In this document: piece after piece, positions 43,082-52,148 of the stretch | Numbering within the stretch: the first letter of the stretch is position 1 | Layout: each line of letters begins with the position of its first letter | Source: Streptomyces marianii | GTDB taxonomy: Bacteria; Actinomycetota; Actinomycetes; Streptomycetales; Streptomycetaceae | Length of the DNA stretch: 64,000 nucleotides | Direction: 5' to 3' | NCBI RefSeq assembly: GCF_005795905.1 | Contig: NZ_VAWE01000001.1 | Span: 992,001 to 1,056,000, forward strand | Notes under the pieces: generated by a model | What the model saw: only the letters and a program-made list of their open reading frames with translations | What the model was told of the DNA's origin: nothing | Database searches by the model: none | Made by a program: the position numbers and the translations under genes

Positions 43082-44616
43082 CAACACCGTTGCGTTAGCG
43101 CTGTGAGCGGCTGTTGAGGCCGTGGGCGAAGAACGCGACGGTGGTGTGGACGGTGTAGTTCTGGGCCTTCTGGGGGTGCTGTCCGGCGTTCGGTCCGTAC
43201 TTGCTGGTGGGGTTCTTGCGGGTGCGGGCCTTCACTCGTTGCCGTCGGTGGGCGGGCAGGAGGTCGCTCAGGGCGGCGTGGCCGATCGTGCCGACCAGGT
43301 CGATGGGGGTGCCGGGGAAGATTCCATGGCCGGCGGTGACGGTGTCGGTTGCGGCGGCCAGCAGGACGGTGAAACTGATCCGTTCCCTGGGTACTTCCGG
43401 CCGCCTGGTCAGGGCGTCGTCGCCGGCGCGGATCAGAGCCTGGTAGGCGGTGAGCAGGGCGTAGACCTCCTGGTCGAGGCCGTCGGTGCTGCGGGAGCGC
43501 AGGACACGGCCGTCGAGCATCGTGGCCTTGATCGAAAAATACGTGGTTTCCGCCTGCCACCTGCGGTGATAGAGCTCAACGAGCTCGGCGGACGGATAAC
43601 GGACGGGGTCCAGCAGGTTGGTGATCAGCCGCCATTGCTCGGTGCGGACGGTGCCATCGGCCAGGGTGACGGTGAGGGCCGCCTCGATTATGCGCACCGG
43701 CAGCAGCACCGGCAGGACGCCGTAGCCGATGCGGGCGATGTAGGAGCCGTCGCCCAGGTGCTCGGCGGGGGTGGGGACGCGGCGGGCCCCGGAGCGCACC
43801 AGGAACCGGGCCCCGCTCTGATGGACGGCATCAAGGAACTCGTTGCCGTCGAAGGCCGTGTCGGCGAGTAGGAGCATTGTCTGGTCCAGGGAGGTCAGAA
43901 GCCGCTTGGCGTAGGGGAGTTCGCCCTGGGACTCCGGTCCGAAGGCGGCGGCTATGAGCGCGCGGGTGCCGCACTCGACCAGGGTCAGCAGCCGCAGGAG
44001 CGGATAGCCGAACTCCAGACCCTCCCCGGCCCGTTTGGGGTAGTGCCAGGTGAGCGTCTCGTCGTCGGGGGTGTGCAGCAGGGTCCCGTCGACGGCCACC
44101 GTGCGCAGGCCCCGGTAGAAGGACCCCTCCTGCCCGGGGCGGGCGACGGGCCCGGCAAGCGTCTCGAACAGACGCCGCAGAGGTGCGGCCCCCACCCTGC
44201 GCCTGGCCCGCGTCAGCGAGGAGACCGCAGGACGCACCAGGGCCAGCGGGGTCAGGGCGGCAGTCAGTTGGGACCACACCGTGCGGTACGAGCGGTGTTC
44301 GAACAGCGCGAGAGCGAGCACGAAGTACACCACCACCCGAGAAGGCAGCAGCCGCAGGCGCTTCTCGCGCCGGCCGGTCTCCTCCAGCACCGCGTCCACC
44401 AGCGCGAAGTCCACGACCTGGGTCAACTCCCCCAGATGACCCGGCGCGAACACACCCCGGGCTGTCTCGATCGTGGACGTGATGACAGACTTCTCCTGCA
44501 ACGGGACCCCTGACCTTGATCGACTCTCTTCGCCGATCGTTGATCTATCAGGTGGTCCCGTCGCGCTGTTCAGCAGGGCTTGACTTACAACTCAAAGACC
44601 AAACGCAACGGTGTTG
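43082..44616 (-). mobile_element. IS4-family insertion sequence, copy 2 (1535 bp)
   Basis: Same length, ends and orientation as copy 1, separated from it only by one ACCTTGTCAG. Identity of the two encoded proteins indicates a very recent duplication or insertion. Confidence 0.88.
43095..44501 (-). CDS. IS4-family transposase (copy 2)
   Basis: The 468-residue product is identical to that of copy 1, including the DDE residues and the YREK signature. In a head-to-tail pair of identical copies, transposition of the outer ends or recombination between them could excise or amplify the unit. Confidence 0.88.
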   Translation of the reverse strand: MQEKSVITSTIETARGVFAPGHLGELTQVVDFALVDAVLEETGRREKRLRLLPSRVVVYFVLALALFEHRSYRTVWSQLTAALTPLALVRPAVSSLTRARRRVGAAPLRRLFETLAGPVARPGQEGSFYRGLRTVAVDGTLLHTPDDETLTWHYPKRAGEGLEFGYPLLRLLTLVECGTRALIAAAFGPESQGELPYAKRLLTSLDQTMLLLADTAFDGNEFLDAVHQSGARFLVRSGARRVPTPAEHLGDGSYIARIGYGVLPVLLPVRIIEAALTVTLADGTVRTEQWRLITNLLDPVRYPSAELVELYHRRWQAETTYFSIKATMLDGRVLRSRSTDGLDQEVYALLTAYQALIRAGDDALTRRPEVPRERISFTVLLAAATDTVTAGHGIFPGTPIDLVGTIGHAALSDLLPAHRRQRVKARTRKNPTSKYGPNAGQHPQKAQNYTVHTTVAFFAHGLNSRSQR

Positions 44617-44626
44617 ACCTTGTCAG

Positions 44627-45685
44627 GCTTGGTCGATGGCCGGTAAGCGCCTCGGACTGGTGGACCAGCCACTGGTGCACCAGGCGGTCGCCGACCTCGC
44701 CGCCGGACGCGACACCCGCGAGCAGCTCCTCGCCGCCTGCCGGGACGAGCGCTCGCTTCTGGCCGCCGAGCCCATGCGCTACCTCCACGCCTTGCACACG
44801 GCCGGCGAGCCGGAGTGGGTCGCCATGGAGGAAGTACCGGACGTCCTGCCACTGTGGAAGCAGTACGCGGCGACTCTGCGCCGCTGGGGATTCTCCGTCT
44901 GGACCGGCATCCTCAACGCCGCCGACTACGGCGTCCCGCAAACGCGGAAGCGGGCGATCCTGCTCGCTTCCCGGGTCCGCACCGCCGGGCCTCCCCCGCC
45001 GACGCACGCCCGGCTCCCGGAGCCCGAGTCGCTGTTCGGGCTGGGCCGCGCACGGTGGGTCTCCATGGCCGAGGCCCTCGGCTGGGGCGCGACCGACCGG
45101 CCCGTTCCCACTGTGTGCGCCGGCGGCGGCCCCGGCGGCGGACCGGAACCGTTCCCCTCCGGTTCACGCAAGACACTCTCCGACGCCCGCGACCGCGGCA
45201 CCTGGACGCCCCGGCCGGACGGAATCGTCCTGCAGTCCCGCAGGGAAGGGGCCGGCTGGGCCGCCCGGCACGGCACACGCGACAACCGGCCCGCTGATGC
45301 CCCCGCCCCCACGTTCACGGCGGAAGCTCACCGCTGGTCCTGGTCTCTGCGTAGCAACAACCAGGCCAACGCCACCGTCCGGTCCATCGAGGAGCCGGCC
45401 GGGACGCTGTTCTTCGGCCACCGCGCGAACGAGTGCACCTGGATCGCCGAACCCCGCGCCGCCCAGCCGGACGCCGAGCGCCGGGCCACACCGGAGCCGA
45501 TCCGGATCACCGCCCGAGAAGCGGGCCTGCTGCAGACCTTCCCCGCCGACTATCCCTGGGCCGGAAACAAGGGACAGCAGTTCTCCCAGATCGGCAACGC
45601 CGTACCTCCGCTGCTCGCCGGCCACCTCCTCGCCCCTCACCTCAACCGGCCCCTCAACCCCGACGACTTCACCCTGGCCGCCTAA
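44627..45685 (+). pseudogene. DNA (cytosine-5) methyltransferase, 3' part
   Basis: Continues the gene from 41327. It encodes AWSMAGKRLGLVDQPL directly after the PCQ loop, then the ENV-like motif as VAMEEV, DYGVPQTRKRAILLA (motif VIII, QxRxR), a target-recognition region and the C-terminal ITAREAGLLQTFP...QIGNAVPP (motifs IX-X). An ATG at 44636 could start a fragment lacking motifs I and IV, which would be inactive. The stop overlaps the start of the next gene (TAATG). Confidence 0.85.
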
Positions 45686-46830
45686 TGGCACACACCCCCG
45701 ACCACGAGGACGACGACCTCGACCCGACCCCGCCGCCACAGCCCGTGTACTACGCCGAGCAAGCCCTCCTCGGCGCCCTCCTCCTCGAACCCCAGCGCCT
45801 CGGCGACGTACCCGGCATCGGTCCGGACGCGTTCTCCACCGCCGCGCACGCCGCTCTGTTCGCCGCGTTCCGCTCCCTGCCGGCCCCCGATCCGGCCCAG
45901 CACGCGCAGAACACCAAGTGGCTCAACCTGGTGCTCACCACCGCTCGCGAGCAGGCCCGCGGGCTGACCGCCTCCTACCTCCACACTCTGATCCAAGTCT
46001 GCCCCTGGCCCCGGCACGCGCCCGCGTACGCGAGGATGATCGAGGCAGAGCACGCCCGCCGCCGCCTGCGCGCCGGCGGCCAGCGCCTCGCGCAGACCGC
46101 GCGGGACACCTCGCTCCCGCACCCGGTCGCGACCACCCAAGCAGCAGCCGACTCCCTCGCCAGCGTCGTGGACGACCTCGCAGCCCGCTTCCCTTCGCAC
46201 GCCGGCTCCCTGCCCCGCACCCCCCAACCCGCGCCGACCACCGCCCCGTACGACGTCGAAGAAGCAGTCGACGAGGAACGGCTGCTGCTCGGCACCGCGA
46301 CAGCGCACCCCACAGAGGTCGAACAGATGCGGTGGCTGACCCCGGACGACTTCACCCACCCTCTGCACACCGGGCTGTGGTACTGCCTGACCGCCCTGAC
46401 CCGGCGCCGAGCGCCCGTCGACCCGGTCACCGTGCTGTGGGAAGCCCAGCACCGCGGCCTACTCACCACAGGCGTCGAACCCACAGATGTGCTCGACCTC
46501 CTCGGAAAACCGGCTGGCTGCCCGCAGCACTGGGGCGAACAGATCCTCCAGCGCGCCGTCCTCGCGACCGCGCACCACGTAGGCCGCCGCATCGAGGCGT
46601 TCACCGACGACCCGGCAACAACGCCGTACCAGCTCGTCATCGGCAGCCGCCGCGCGCTCGCCGACCTGTCTGCGGTACGCACCCGCTGGCAGCACGCCAC
46701 CGCACCCGCACCCGCACCCGCACCCGCACCCGCACCGGCGACGAAGCCTGCACGGCCCAGGGCAACGCCCCCACCCCGGGCCGGCCCGCCGCCTACCACG
46801 TCGCCGCCCGCTGCGCGCATCTCCCGCTGA
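45685..46830 (+). CDS. DnaB-like helicase N-terminal domain protein
   Basis: A 381-residue protein with two DnaB N-terminal-type helical domains (EQALLGALLLEPQRLGDVP near residue 24, and EERLLLGTATAHPTEVEQMRWLTPDDF near 195) but no RecA-type helicase core. Such proteins occur beside DUF317 and DNA methylase genes on Streptomyces plasmids and integrative elements, probably in replication. The C-terminus contains an (Ala-Pro)n tract encoded by a perfect hexanucleotide repeat and then a Pro/Arg-rich tail. ATG 45685 overlaps the methyltransferase stop by one base. Confidence 0.75.
   Translation: MAHTPDHEDDDLDPTPPPQPVYYAEQALLGALLLEPQRLGDVPGIGPDAFSTAAHAALFAAFRSLPAPDPAQHAQNTKWLNLVLTTAREQARGLTASYLHTLIQVCPWPRHAPAYARMIEAEHARRRLRAGGQRLAQTARDTSLPHPVATTQAAADSLASVVDDLAARFPSHAGSLPRTPQPAPTTAPYDVEEAVDEERLLLGTATAHPTEVEQMRWLTPDDFTHPLHTGLWYCLTALTRRRAPVDPVTVLWEAQHRGLLTTGVEPTDVLDLLGKPAGCPQHWGEQILQRAVLATAHHVGRRIEAFTDDPATTPYQLVIGSRRALADLSAVRTRWQHATAPAPAPAPAPAPATKPARPRATPPPRAGPPPTTSPPAARISR
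46701..46736 (+). repeat. (CGCACC)6 microsatellite within the DnaB-N gene
   Basis: Six perfect tandem CGCACC units encode Ala-Pro dipeptides near the C-terminus. Unit gain or loss keeps the frame, so the linker length may vary between strains. Confidence 0.85.
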
Positions 46831-46892
46831 CCCCGAACCCGCCGGTGGCCGGACCCCACGGCCCGGCCACCGGCAGAAACGAGCACCCCTTC

Positions 46893-48263
46893 GTGCCGAC
46901 ACCCACCACCGACGCGCATGTCCGCCTCGACACCCACCCCATACACCCCAGCGCCATAACCGCCACGATCACCGGCCCCCGTCCCCACCTCGCACGCGCT
47001 CTGCTGACCGCCCACGGCTTCGAAGCCATCAACGAGCGCACCCTGGTCATGGCCCGCATCGACCACGAGGAGCCCCACTGGGCCGAGAAGGCCGCCCAGG
47101 CAATGACAGCGGACGGAATCACCACCGAGATCAGCCCCCGGCTCCACGAGGCGATCGACGAGGAGTGGACCTGGGCCAACTATCCGATGCCCTGGTGCAG
47201 CCGCGAGGAGATGCGGGAGGTCTCCAACGAAGCCCAGAAGATCTACGACGACATCCGTCTCGGGCGCCTGATCATCCACGCTCATGCCGACGACAGCGGC
47301 ACCGTGGTCGCTGTCGGCACCTACCCCGACAGCGGCAAGAGTGTCTACCTGCACGGCGAGAACCATCTGCGGCAGGTCGCCGACACCTTCGACTCGCCCG
47401 CCCGTGCCCTGGCAGCCTTCGAACGCCTCCACGGCGACACCATGCGCCCCGGCCCCGCACCGCTGACCGACACCGAGCGCCACGCCGCCGACGCCCGCAC
47501 CACCCTCGGCACACCAGCCGCACACCCGGAGCCCGCCGTCCCGAAGCCGGAGATCGTACCCGCCTACGCCGCCGACCCCGGCGACCACGACTCCATCCTC
47601 GACCAGTTCCTCGCCGCACACGGCGACTGGGAGAAGTGGAGGACCTGGTCCGACGACACCACCCACGCGATCCACGAATCCCAGACACTGCGTATCGAGC
47701 GCGTCCACGAAGCCCACCCGCGCGAGACCGCCTGGACCGTGGCTGCGTACGAGTCCCCTGTCTCGGAGCGAATGTGGCACCTCACCGCGACCGCCTCCAC
47801 TCCCGCGCCACTGCTCCAGACACTGCTGAAGCACCTGGCCGAGGGCGACGGCTGGGACACCGCCATCGGCGGCCCCATCAATGAGAAGACTGTTGCCGCC
47901 GCCACCAAGCCGCTCACCGACGCCGGCTGGGAACACACTGTCGACGGACGCTGGATCCGCTGGACCAACCTGACCGGGGACGCCGGCGTGCAGTTCGACG
48001 CCTTCGCCGCCCAGAAGGCGAATAGCCCCCTCGCCACCTGGACCGTCTGGGCGGGCCCCAGCATCGACCAGCCAACCTGGACCGTCACGGCGTCCCCGCA
48101 CGCCCCGACTTCGCTGCTGGCCGACCTCACGGAGACCATCGCCCACGAAACCGGTACCCGCCGCGCCGATACCGCAACGCGCCCCCGCAGCGTCTATCTC
48201 CGAACCGCGCCACCAGCCAACCCCTCGACAGCGACCGGACCCCTGGTCAGCCGTCGTCTTTGA
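46893..48263 (+). CDS. DUF317-like protein
   Basis: A 456-residue protein from GTG 46893; no strong Shine-Dalgarno decides the start. The C-terminal half holds two related modules of the DUF317 type found on Streptomyces plasmids and ICEs (ETAWTVAAYESPVSERMWHL, and ATWTVWAGPSIDQPTWTV, each followed by a helix in which LLxxL residues recur). The N-terminal 200 residues are unassigned. Function is unknown; association with plasmid replication and transfer genes is the only guide. Confidence 0.62.
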   Translation: MPTPTTDAHVRLDTHPIHPSAITATITGPRPHLARALLTAHGFEAINERTLVMARIDHEEPHWAEKAAQAMTADGITTEISPRLHEAIDEEWTWANYPMPWCSREEMREVSNEAQKIYDDIRLGRLIIHAHADDSGTVVAVGTYPDSGKSVYLHGENHLRQVADTFDSPARALAAFERLHGDTMRPGPAPLTDTERHAADARTTLGTPAAHPEPAVPKPEIVPAYAADPGDHDSILDQFLAAHGDWEKWRTWSDDTTHAIHESQTLRIERVHEAHPRETAWTVAAYESPVSERMWHLTATASTPAPLLQTLLKHLAEGDGWDTAIGGPINEKTVAAATKPLTDAGWEHTVDGRWIRWTNLTGDAGVQFDAFAAQKANSPLATWTVWAGPSIDQPTWTVTASPHAPTSLLADLTETIAHETGTRRADTATRPRSVYLRTAPPANPSTATGPLVSRRL

Positions 48264-48492
48264 ACCGGACACACCCGAGTCGTGCGCTGCTGCCGACCGG
48301 CAGCCGCCTTGCGCCCCGTGAGCCCGGTTTCCGTATCTGCCCTCGTTCGGGGCACGTCCTACCCAAGACCGGCCCTCACCCGCACACCGCCCAGAGGGGC
48401 AGCACGGGATCGATCTCCTCGTCAGTCACACTTGCTACGCCTTGCCCCGAATCTCCCTCGTAGCGCGGCTGTGACTTGGTACGTTCGGGCGC

Positions 48493-49332
48493 ATGACACC
48501 GCGTTCAATGGATCTGCGCAAAGAGCCCGTGGAAGCCGTGCTGGACCGTGTCGAACGGTCGCTTGGGGTGCGCCTGAGCCGGGAGGCTGTGGTACGTAAG
48601 CGCCGGTCTGTGGGCGCGCGTACGGACCGCAATACGTGGGTGCGGATCGAGCGTCGCGGACTCGATCGGATCGGGGTCCAGGGAGGGGACGGCACCGCGT
48701 CCGCCGAGGCCCTTCGCGGGATCGCGAAACCGGCCTGGCTCACAGGCGTCGCATGGCGGGACGACACAGAGCCGGTGATGTGGCGGGCGGACGAGACAGA
48801 GCTGCTGCCGGCGGCACCGGTGAGCAACGCCGTAGTGGCGGAGGATCCACAGCTGCCCGAGGAGTGGTGGAAGGCGCTGAACGCCACGCTGGATGCCTTG
48901 GCCACGCAGCACACCAACCGCATCGCGACACCAGACACTGAGACCCTCACGCAGGACCTGGTCAGCGGAACGATCCACAGCGTGTTCCCGGGCGTCGATA
49001 CGACCGTGGCCGAATGGCGGCCGGCCCATGCAGATTTCAACTGGGCGAATATCACGGCGCCGGTGTTCTGCATGTTCGACTGGGAGGACTGGGGCATGGC
49101 CCCCCGCGGCCTGGACGCGGCCAGTCTGTGGGGGGCCTCCCTCGCCGTCCCGGCTCTGGCCGACCGCGTCCGCAGCGAGCGGCGTGAGGATCTGGAGAGC
49201 CAGGACGGCATGCTGATGACGCTGTTCGTCGCCGCGAAGATCCTCGGCCCTTACGCCGATCCCGAGGACCCCCGCCTGGTCCCCGCGCGGAAGACAGCGG
49301 AGCAGCTGCTGCAGGAACTTCAGTCAGACTGA
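48493..49332 (+). CDS. APH-like phosphotransferase
   Basis: A 279-residue protein with a degenerate kinase N-lobe and a clear APH-type catalytic segment, AHADFNWANI followed by MFDWEDWG (metal-binding Asp). The substrate is unknown. It is distinct from the kinases at 649 and 10468. It is convergent with the aldo/keto reductase, overlapping its 3' end by 13 bases. The 228-base region upstream (48264-48492) presumably holds its promoter. Confidence 0.7.
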   Translation: MTPRSMDLRKEPVEAVLDRVERSLGVRLSREAVVRKRRSVGARTDRNTWVRIERRGLDRIGVQGGDGTASAEALRGIAKPAWLTGVAWRDDTEPVMWRADETELLPAAPVSNAVVAEDPQLPEEWWKALNATLDALATQHTNRIATPDTETLTQDLVSGTIHSVFPGVDTTVAEWRPAHADFNWANITAPVFCMFDWEDWGMAPRGLDAASLWGASLAVPALADRVRSERREDLESQDGMLMTLFVAAKILGPYADPEDPRLVPARKTAEQLLQELQSD

Positions 49333-50126
49333 CGGGCTTTGAGGAGCTGCCGGTACTCCCGGACCACGTTCTCGTCGACCTCGTACGCCAGGGCCTCGGT
49401 CAGCTCCCGCAGATGGGCGACGTCGTCTGTGCCGACCGCGACCGCGTCGACCCGAGGGAGGCCGTACGAGGAACGGAAGGCAGCCTGAATCTTCGTGGCG
49501 GACGGGGAGCCTCGCAGGAAGATCCTCGGATCGAAGCGTTCCCACACCGCCTCGGCCGTACTTCCGCCGAAGGGGCTCATGCCCCACACCTGCGACGGGC
49601 ACCACCGCATCGCCAGGGCCTCGGCCGCTTCGAGGACGTCGACCCCGACCAGCAACCCCGCTCGGGCCATAAGGACATCAGGGCTTGGCACGTCGAAGTC
49701 CATGAGCGAGCGCGGATCCCAGGTCGAGACGCCCCAGCAACGGCAGAGCCCCGCCTGCGCTGCGTCGGCCAGGATCGTGCACGCCTGTTCCAGCGTCTCG
49801 GCGTCGGGTGCCGAGCGCTCTGGGTTGTGGAGAAATACCAGATCAGGCTCCCGCCCAAGATCCTTGATGGATTGCTCGACGGCTACGCGGAGCCGGGCGG
49901 GAGCGAGGCTGTGCCCCTCGGGGAAATACCCGACCTTGGTGGAGACCGAGAATTTCGGCAGAAGATCGCCTGCCGTCGCCTTCAGGACCTCGTGGGAGCG
50001 ATGACGCAGGTAGTTAGACGCGGTGTCGAGGCGTGTTACATCGAGGTCGGCGGCTGCTTCGAGTAGGTCACGGGCGTGACCAGACCGGTGTAGCCCGAGG
50101 ACGATAGTTCCGTCAGCGGTTCGCAC
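49320..50126 (-). CDS. Aldo/keto reductase
   Basis: A 268-residue AKR with the full catalytic tetrad: D34 and Y39 in RLDTASNYL, K64 in VSTKVGY and H100 in VFLHNPE. It would use NADPH to reduce a carbonyl. The GTG start at 50126 lies 91 bases inside the upstream JmjC gene. The overlap seems real because the first beta strand (TIVLGLHR) is encoded there. It is the third gene of the peptide/JmjC/AKR operon. Confidence 0.8.
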   Translation of the reverse strand: MRTADGTIVLGLHRSGHARDLLEAAADLDVTRLDTASNYLRHRSHEVLKATAGDLLPKFSVSTKVGYFPEGHSLAPARLRVAVEQSIKDLGREPDLVFLHNPERSAPDAETLEQACTILADAAQAGLCRCWGVSTWDPRSLMDFDVPSPDVLMARAGLLVGVDVLEAAEALAMRWCPSQVWGMSPFGGSTAEAVWERFDPRIFLRGSPSATKIQAAFRSSYGLPRVDAVAVGTDDVAHLRELTEALAYEVDENVVREYRQLLKARQSD

Positions 50127-51247
50127 AGCCCCTCCGTGATCAACAAGTCGGCCAAAGTGATGATGTCGTCGGGGGCACCCTCGAGGTAGATCGGGTGACC
50201 TGACAGGAGCGCACGCAAGCTCGGTTCTGCGCGCTCGTGGAAGGTCAGCCGCTTACCGCCACCGCACACTTGGACGGTGTCACCGGAGCGGACGATGGAG
50301 GGCGCGAACTCGGTGACGGCCGCGACTCCGTCCGGCCGACCGAAGGCGGCCACGTGCGGCATGTGGCGTGCGGGTGGGGTGCTGGACCGCAGTTCGTCCA
50401 GGTACCGCTCTGGGCTGTAGGTGGCGGCCAGGGCGCTGAGCTTGTCCGTCAGCACCTGGTGTGCGGTGCCCTGGGCGCCCTCCAGGTCGTGACGGAACGC
50501 GTCGTCTGCGCGGGCGGCGTCAGAGAGGAAGTTGGCCCAGGTGACACCGGTCCGTTTGGTGAACCCGAACGTCACGTGCAGGGAGTGTCCACCACTCCCC
50601 GAGCCGAGGCGGGTCGCGGTGTGCCAGAAGCCTCGTGGGATGTGCATGACGTCCCCGGCCCGCATCGTGCCCTTCCACAGCACTTCCTCGGAGGGCGTGC
50701 GATTGCGTTCCGCGTCGCGGTACATCGGCGCCGGCCGCGAGGGACCGCGCACTTCCCACGACTTCTCGCCAGAAAGCTGCACGGCGATGACCTCGTGGTC
50801 ATCCCAGTGCAGATGGAATCCGTCGGTGTCACCCACCGCGAGGTAGGCGTTGGCAGAGGTGAGTTCGCCGGACCACCAGCCCAGGGCCCGGCAGGCGACT
50901 TCCAGCGTCGGATCGAAGAAGTCCACGTGATCCAGGACCACGGTGCCGCCGTCGTTGAGAATTCGGCCGAGGGCCGCCATGTCGGCCTGGCTCACCGCCT
51001 GCCTGCGCCGGTTGACGTTGGTGGACAGGAACGTCGACGGGTGCACTTCCTCGCCCTCGGCATAACAGCGCAGCTGCGGATTGGCCAGATGGCGGCGCTT
51101 GATCAGGTCCAGCAGTCTGAGCGGAGTCAACAGCCGTGCGGGCAGCTCCGGGTCCGTGAGACGGGCGCGCGCGAACGCGGTCCCCACGGAACCCGGCCCG
51201 TCCCAGCCGAGAGCTTTCTCGATGTGGCTGACGAGCCGGTGCTCCAT
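50036..51247 (-). CDS. JmjC-type Fe(II)/2-oxoglutarate hydroxylase, possible peptide-modifying enzyme
   Basis: A 403-residue JmjC/ROXA-like protein. Metal ligands H147-W-D149 (FHLHWDDHEV) and H209 (GFWHTA) and the 2-oxoglutarate lysine in LSGEKSWEVRG are present. The last 130 residues form a winged-helix-like region. Relatives hydroxylate residues in proteins or peptides, and JmjC enzymes are known to beta-hydroxylate Asp in some RiPPs (canucin). It starts 9 bases after the stop of a 58-residue acidic peptide gene, with AAGGGG before ATG 51247, so the peptide is the obvious candidate substrate. Confidence 0.78.
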   Translation of the reverse strand: MEHRLVSHIEKALGWDGPGSVGTAFARARLTDPELPARLLTPLRLLDLIKRRHLANPQLRCYAEGEEVHPSTFLSTNVNRRRQAVSQADMAALGRILNDGGTVVLDHVDFFDPTLEVACRALGWWSGELTSANAYLAVGDTDGFHLHWDDHEVIAVQLSGEKSWEVRGPSRPAPMYRDAERNRTPSEEVLWKGTMRAGDVMHIPRGFWHTATRLGSGSGGHSLHVTFGFTKRTGVTWANFLSDAARADDAFRHDLEGAQGTAHQVLTDKLSALAATYSPERYLDELRSSTPPARHMPHVAAFGRPDGVAAVTEFAPSIVRSGDTVQVCGGGKRLTFHERAEPSLRALLSGHPIYLEGAPDDIITLADLLITEGLCEPLTELSSSGYTGLVTPVTYSKQPPTSM

Positions 51248-51256
51248 GGGTTCCCC

Positions 51257-51433
51257 TTACTCTTTCGGGAGGTTCAGGTCGCGGTTGTCGCCGTCATCTC
51301 CCGCGCTGTTCTGCGAGCTGGTGATGTCGGACCGCTCGGACTCGCTGCGGTCGTGGGCGGTCGCCAACTCCTCCACGGCGATCAGAAGCGCGGGGCTGGT
51401 CCCCGCCACCTGGGTGGATGCGCTCTCTGCCAT
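51257..51433 (-). CDS. Small acidic peptide, candidate RiPP precursor
   Basis: A 58-residue ORF. ATG 51433 is preceded by the strong Shine-Dalgarno GAGGAGGGC. The first half has a leader-like helix (SPALLIAVEELATAHDR). The second half is Ser/Asp/Asn-rich (SSQNSAGDDGDNRD) and ends LNLPKE. It has no Cys and no membrane segment. It is directly upstream of a JmjC hydroxylase and an aldo/keto reductase. The architecture (tiny gene with a strong RBS, leader-like N-part, polar C-part, coupled tailoring enzymes) is that of a RiPP precursor. I do not recognise the family. Confidence 0.6.
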   Translation of the reverse strand: MAESASTQVAGTSPALLIAVEELATAHDRSESERSDITSSQNSAGDDGDNRDLNLPKE

Positions 51434-51572
51434 CTCGTGCCCTCCTCTTCGACTTCTCCCGACCGGCTCCGGGCGAAGGACCTGAGTTAACCCGCCTCCA
51501 TGGGATGGCAGTAGGGCGGGATTCGGACAGCGCCGCAGGGTGCCCCCCAGGAGGGCACAGGATTGATAGAGG

Positions 51573-52148
51573 GTGACTCAAGTTGGATTAACCCGGACGG
51601 CCGCTGCGACAGTGACCTGCGTGATTTCCGATGACGTGACCGACGCCCCACCCCTGGTCTACGCCGACAGCGTGGACATACCCGTGCTGTTCCGTGACGG
51701 GCCGGCCAAGCGACCATTCAAGCAATGGCGGACGGCGAAGCACCTGCCGTGGACCACGCCGGGAGCCTTTCCAGGCAAGGATGGCTGGTACGCGCCGACG
51801 ACGACGTGGCGGGAGGTCGTCAAGGCAGCCACCGAGGTAGGCCGTGACGTCACGCCCTGGTTGCACCAGGCCCCGCGATTGGCACGAGGTGAACTGGTCG
51901 CCCGCGTCTCCCCTCTGTACGCCTACCTCGGCATCCACGACGTCACCCCGCGGCATCCGCTCCCCCACACGTCGGGCCGGCGCCTGACGGTCAACGCCGT
52001 CTACGAGCACGGCACCGAACGCTCCGCCAAGACCATGCTCGGCTACCGGCTGGGCATGACGATGGCGGAATGGGCATGCCGCTCGTTGATGGGGCTGGGC
52101 CAGACCTGGCACATCGAGGACGGCGGCCCGATACCGGCTCTGGAGAAT
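51573..52148 (+). pseudogene. PD-(D/E)XK nuclease-like protein, 5' part, interrupted by IS1182-type element
   Basis: The frame from GTG 51573 (GTG 51618 possible) encodes 192 residues up to IPALEN, where the IS begins. The N-terminal region (GRRLTVNAVYEHGTERSAKTMLGYRLGM...) does not match a family I can name. Joined to 53983-54975 through the shared GAGAAT, it forms an in-frame 520-residue protein whose nuclease motif lies just beyond the insertion point. Confidence 0.75.

Larger units (their letters stand above)
41527..44626. repeat. Three copies of a 10-bp target duplication around tandem IS copies
   Basis: ACCTTGTCAG occurs at 41527-41536, 43072-43081 and 44617-44626, i.e. before, between and after the two IS copies. 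The IS ends are CAACACCGTTGCGTT and its inverse. The shared central copy means the second IS lies exactly in the duplication made by the first, or a unit of IS plus one duplication was amplified. Confidence 0.88.
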
